Assembly: GCA_003154335.1 (NCBI GenBank)
Contig: PMDE01000124.1
Coordinates: 53,992 to 66,920 of the forward strand
Origin: Methanoregula sp.
GTDB taxonomy: Archaea; Halobacteriota; Methanomicrobia; Methanomicrobiales; Methanospirillaceae
DNA length: 12,929 nucleotides
Direction: 5' to 3'
Shown: positions 12,747 to 12,929 of the stretch, piece after piece
Numbering within the stretch: the stretch's first letter is position 1
Layout of the letters: each line of letters begins with the position of its first letter
Program-made: the position numbers and the translations under genes
The notes under the pieces: generated by a model
The model's database searches: none
The model's input: only the letters and a program-made list of their open reading frames with translations
What the model was told of the DNA's origin: nothing

Positions 12747-12929
12747 TTATAGATATTTCTTTTTCGTTATCAGCTCTGCATTCAGTATACTTGCCCCGGC
12801 GGCACCGCGAATCGTATTATGACCCATCGCAACAAACCTAATGCCTTCCCGAAGCCTGCCTACCGATACAGTCATTCCTTTTCCACGCATACGGTCAAGG
12901 CGAGGTTGCGGACGGTCTTTTTCGTCGTC
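12747..12929 (-). CDS. asd: Aspartate-semialdehyde dehydrogenase (3' end only)
   Basis: Sixty C-terminal residues are visible; the rest lies beyond the window. Asd reduces aspartyl phosphate to aspartate semialdehyde, the branch point to lysine, threonine, methionine and, in many methanogens, other products. Diagnostic pieces are DRPQPRLDR, GMTVSVGRLRE and HNTIRGAAGASILNAELI, the C-terminal signature of archaeal/fungal-type Asd. The frame is open to the window edge and ends in TAA (12747-12749), 15 bases before alba. Confidence 0.92.
   Translation of the reverse strand, partial: DDEKDRPQPRLDRMRGKGMTVSVGRLREGIRFVAMGHNTIRGAAGASILNAELITKKKYL

Noticed and set aside
1..12929. CRISPR array, insertion sequence or defence island
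   Set aside because: No regularly spaced 25-40 base repeats, no transposase or integrase frame, no terminal inverted repeats, and all large genes belong to housekeeping or archaeal core families.

Overview
The window looks like a chromosomal segment of a methanogenic euryarchaeon, most likely of the order Methanomicrobiales (Methanoregula/Methanosphaerula-like). The evidence is a NiFe-hydrogenase maturation cluster (hypC-hypA-hypE), archaeal cobamide genes (cobY, cobD), an archaeosine radical-SAM enzyme, archaeal ornithine cyclodeaminase, Alba chromatin protein, a DUF373 membrane protein, an FtsZ2-type tubulin homologue behind a ribbon-helix-helix gene, and archaeal TATA-type promoters with oligo-T terminators. 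I see no insertion sequence, prophage, CRISPR array or plasmid function. It reads as core genome.

Layout. 1-1154 (minus): hypC, hypA and the start of hypE, almost overlapping. 1602-1686 (minus): tRNA-Ser(UGA) with its own TATA box. 1759-2841 (minus): a secreted, membrane-anchored surface protein, divergent from RaSEA (2870-3859, plus). 4106-5344 (minus): LOR/SDH-type ornithine cyclodeaminase. 5476-7076 (minus): overlapping cobD-cobY. 7077-7274: control region with a cluster of 9-bp palindromes, several in helical phase. 7275-8631 (plus): ribbon-helix-helix regulator (CdrS-like) and ftsZ. 8632-9192: gene-poor and rich in stem-loops. 9193-10053 (plus): long coiled-coil protein. 10273-11412 (plus): DUF373 membrane protein. 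11413-11827: gene-poor, with an orphan TATA box and a possible 46-residue ORF. 11828-12364 (minus): small exported protein of unknown function. 12450-12929 (minus): alba, preceded by the 3' end of asd.

The genes are mostly separate housekeeping units: hydrogenase maturation, cobamide lower-loop assembly, tRNA modification, proline/ornithine metabolism and chromatin. The centre is the cell-division block. A small DNA-binding regulator and ftsZ form a tight two-gene operon, in the arrangement known for cdrS-ftsZ2 in haloarchaea. Upstream is a set of TGTC-W-GACA palindromes, most at multiples of 11 bp, which looks like an autoregulatory operator. Downstream is a structured intergenic region and a conserved archaeal coiled-coil gene. 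The palindrome array, the structured RNA candidate, and a 15-bp element shared by the 3' regions of two genes are the least explained signals.
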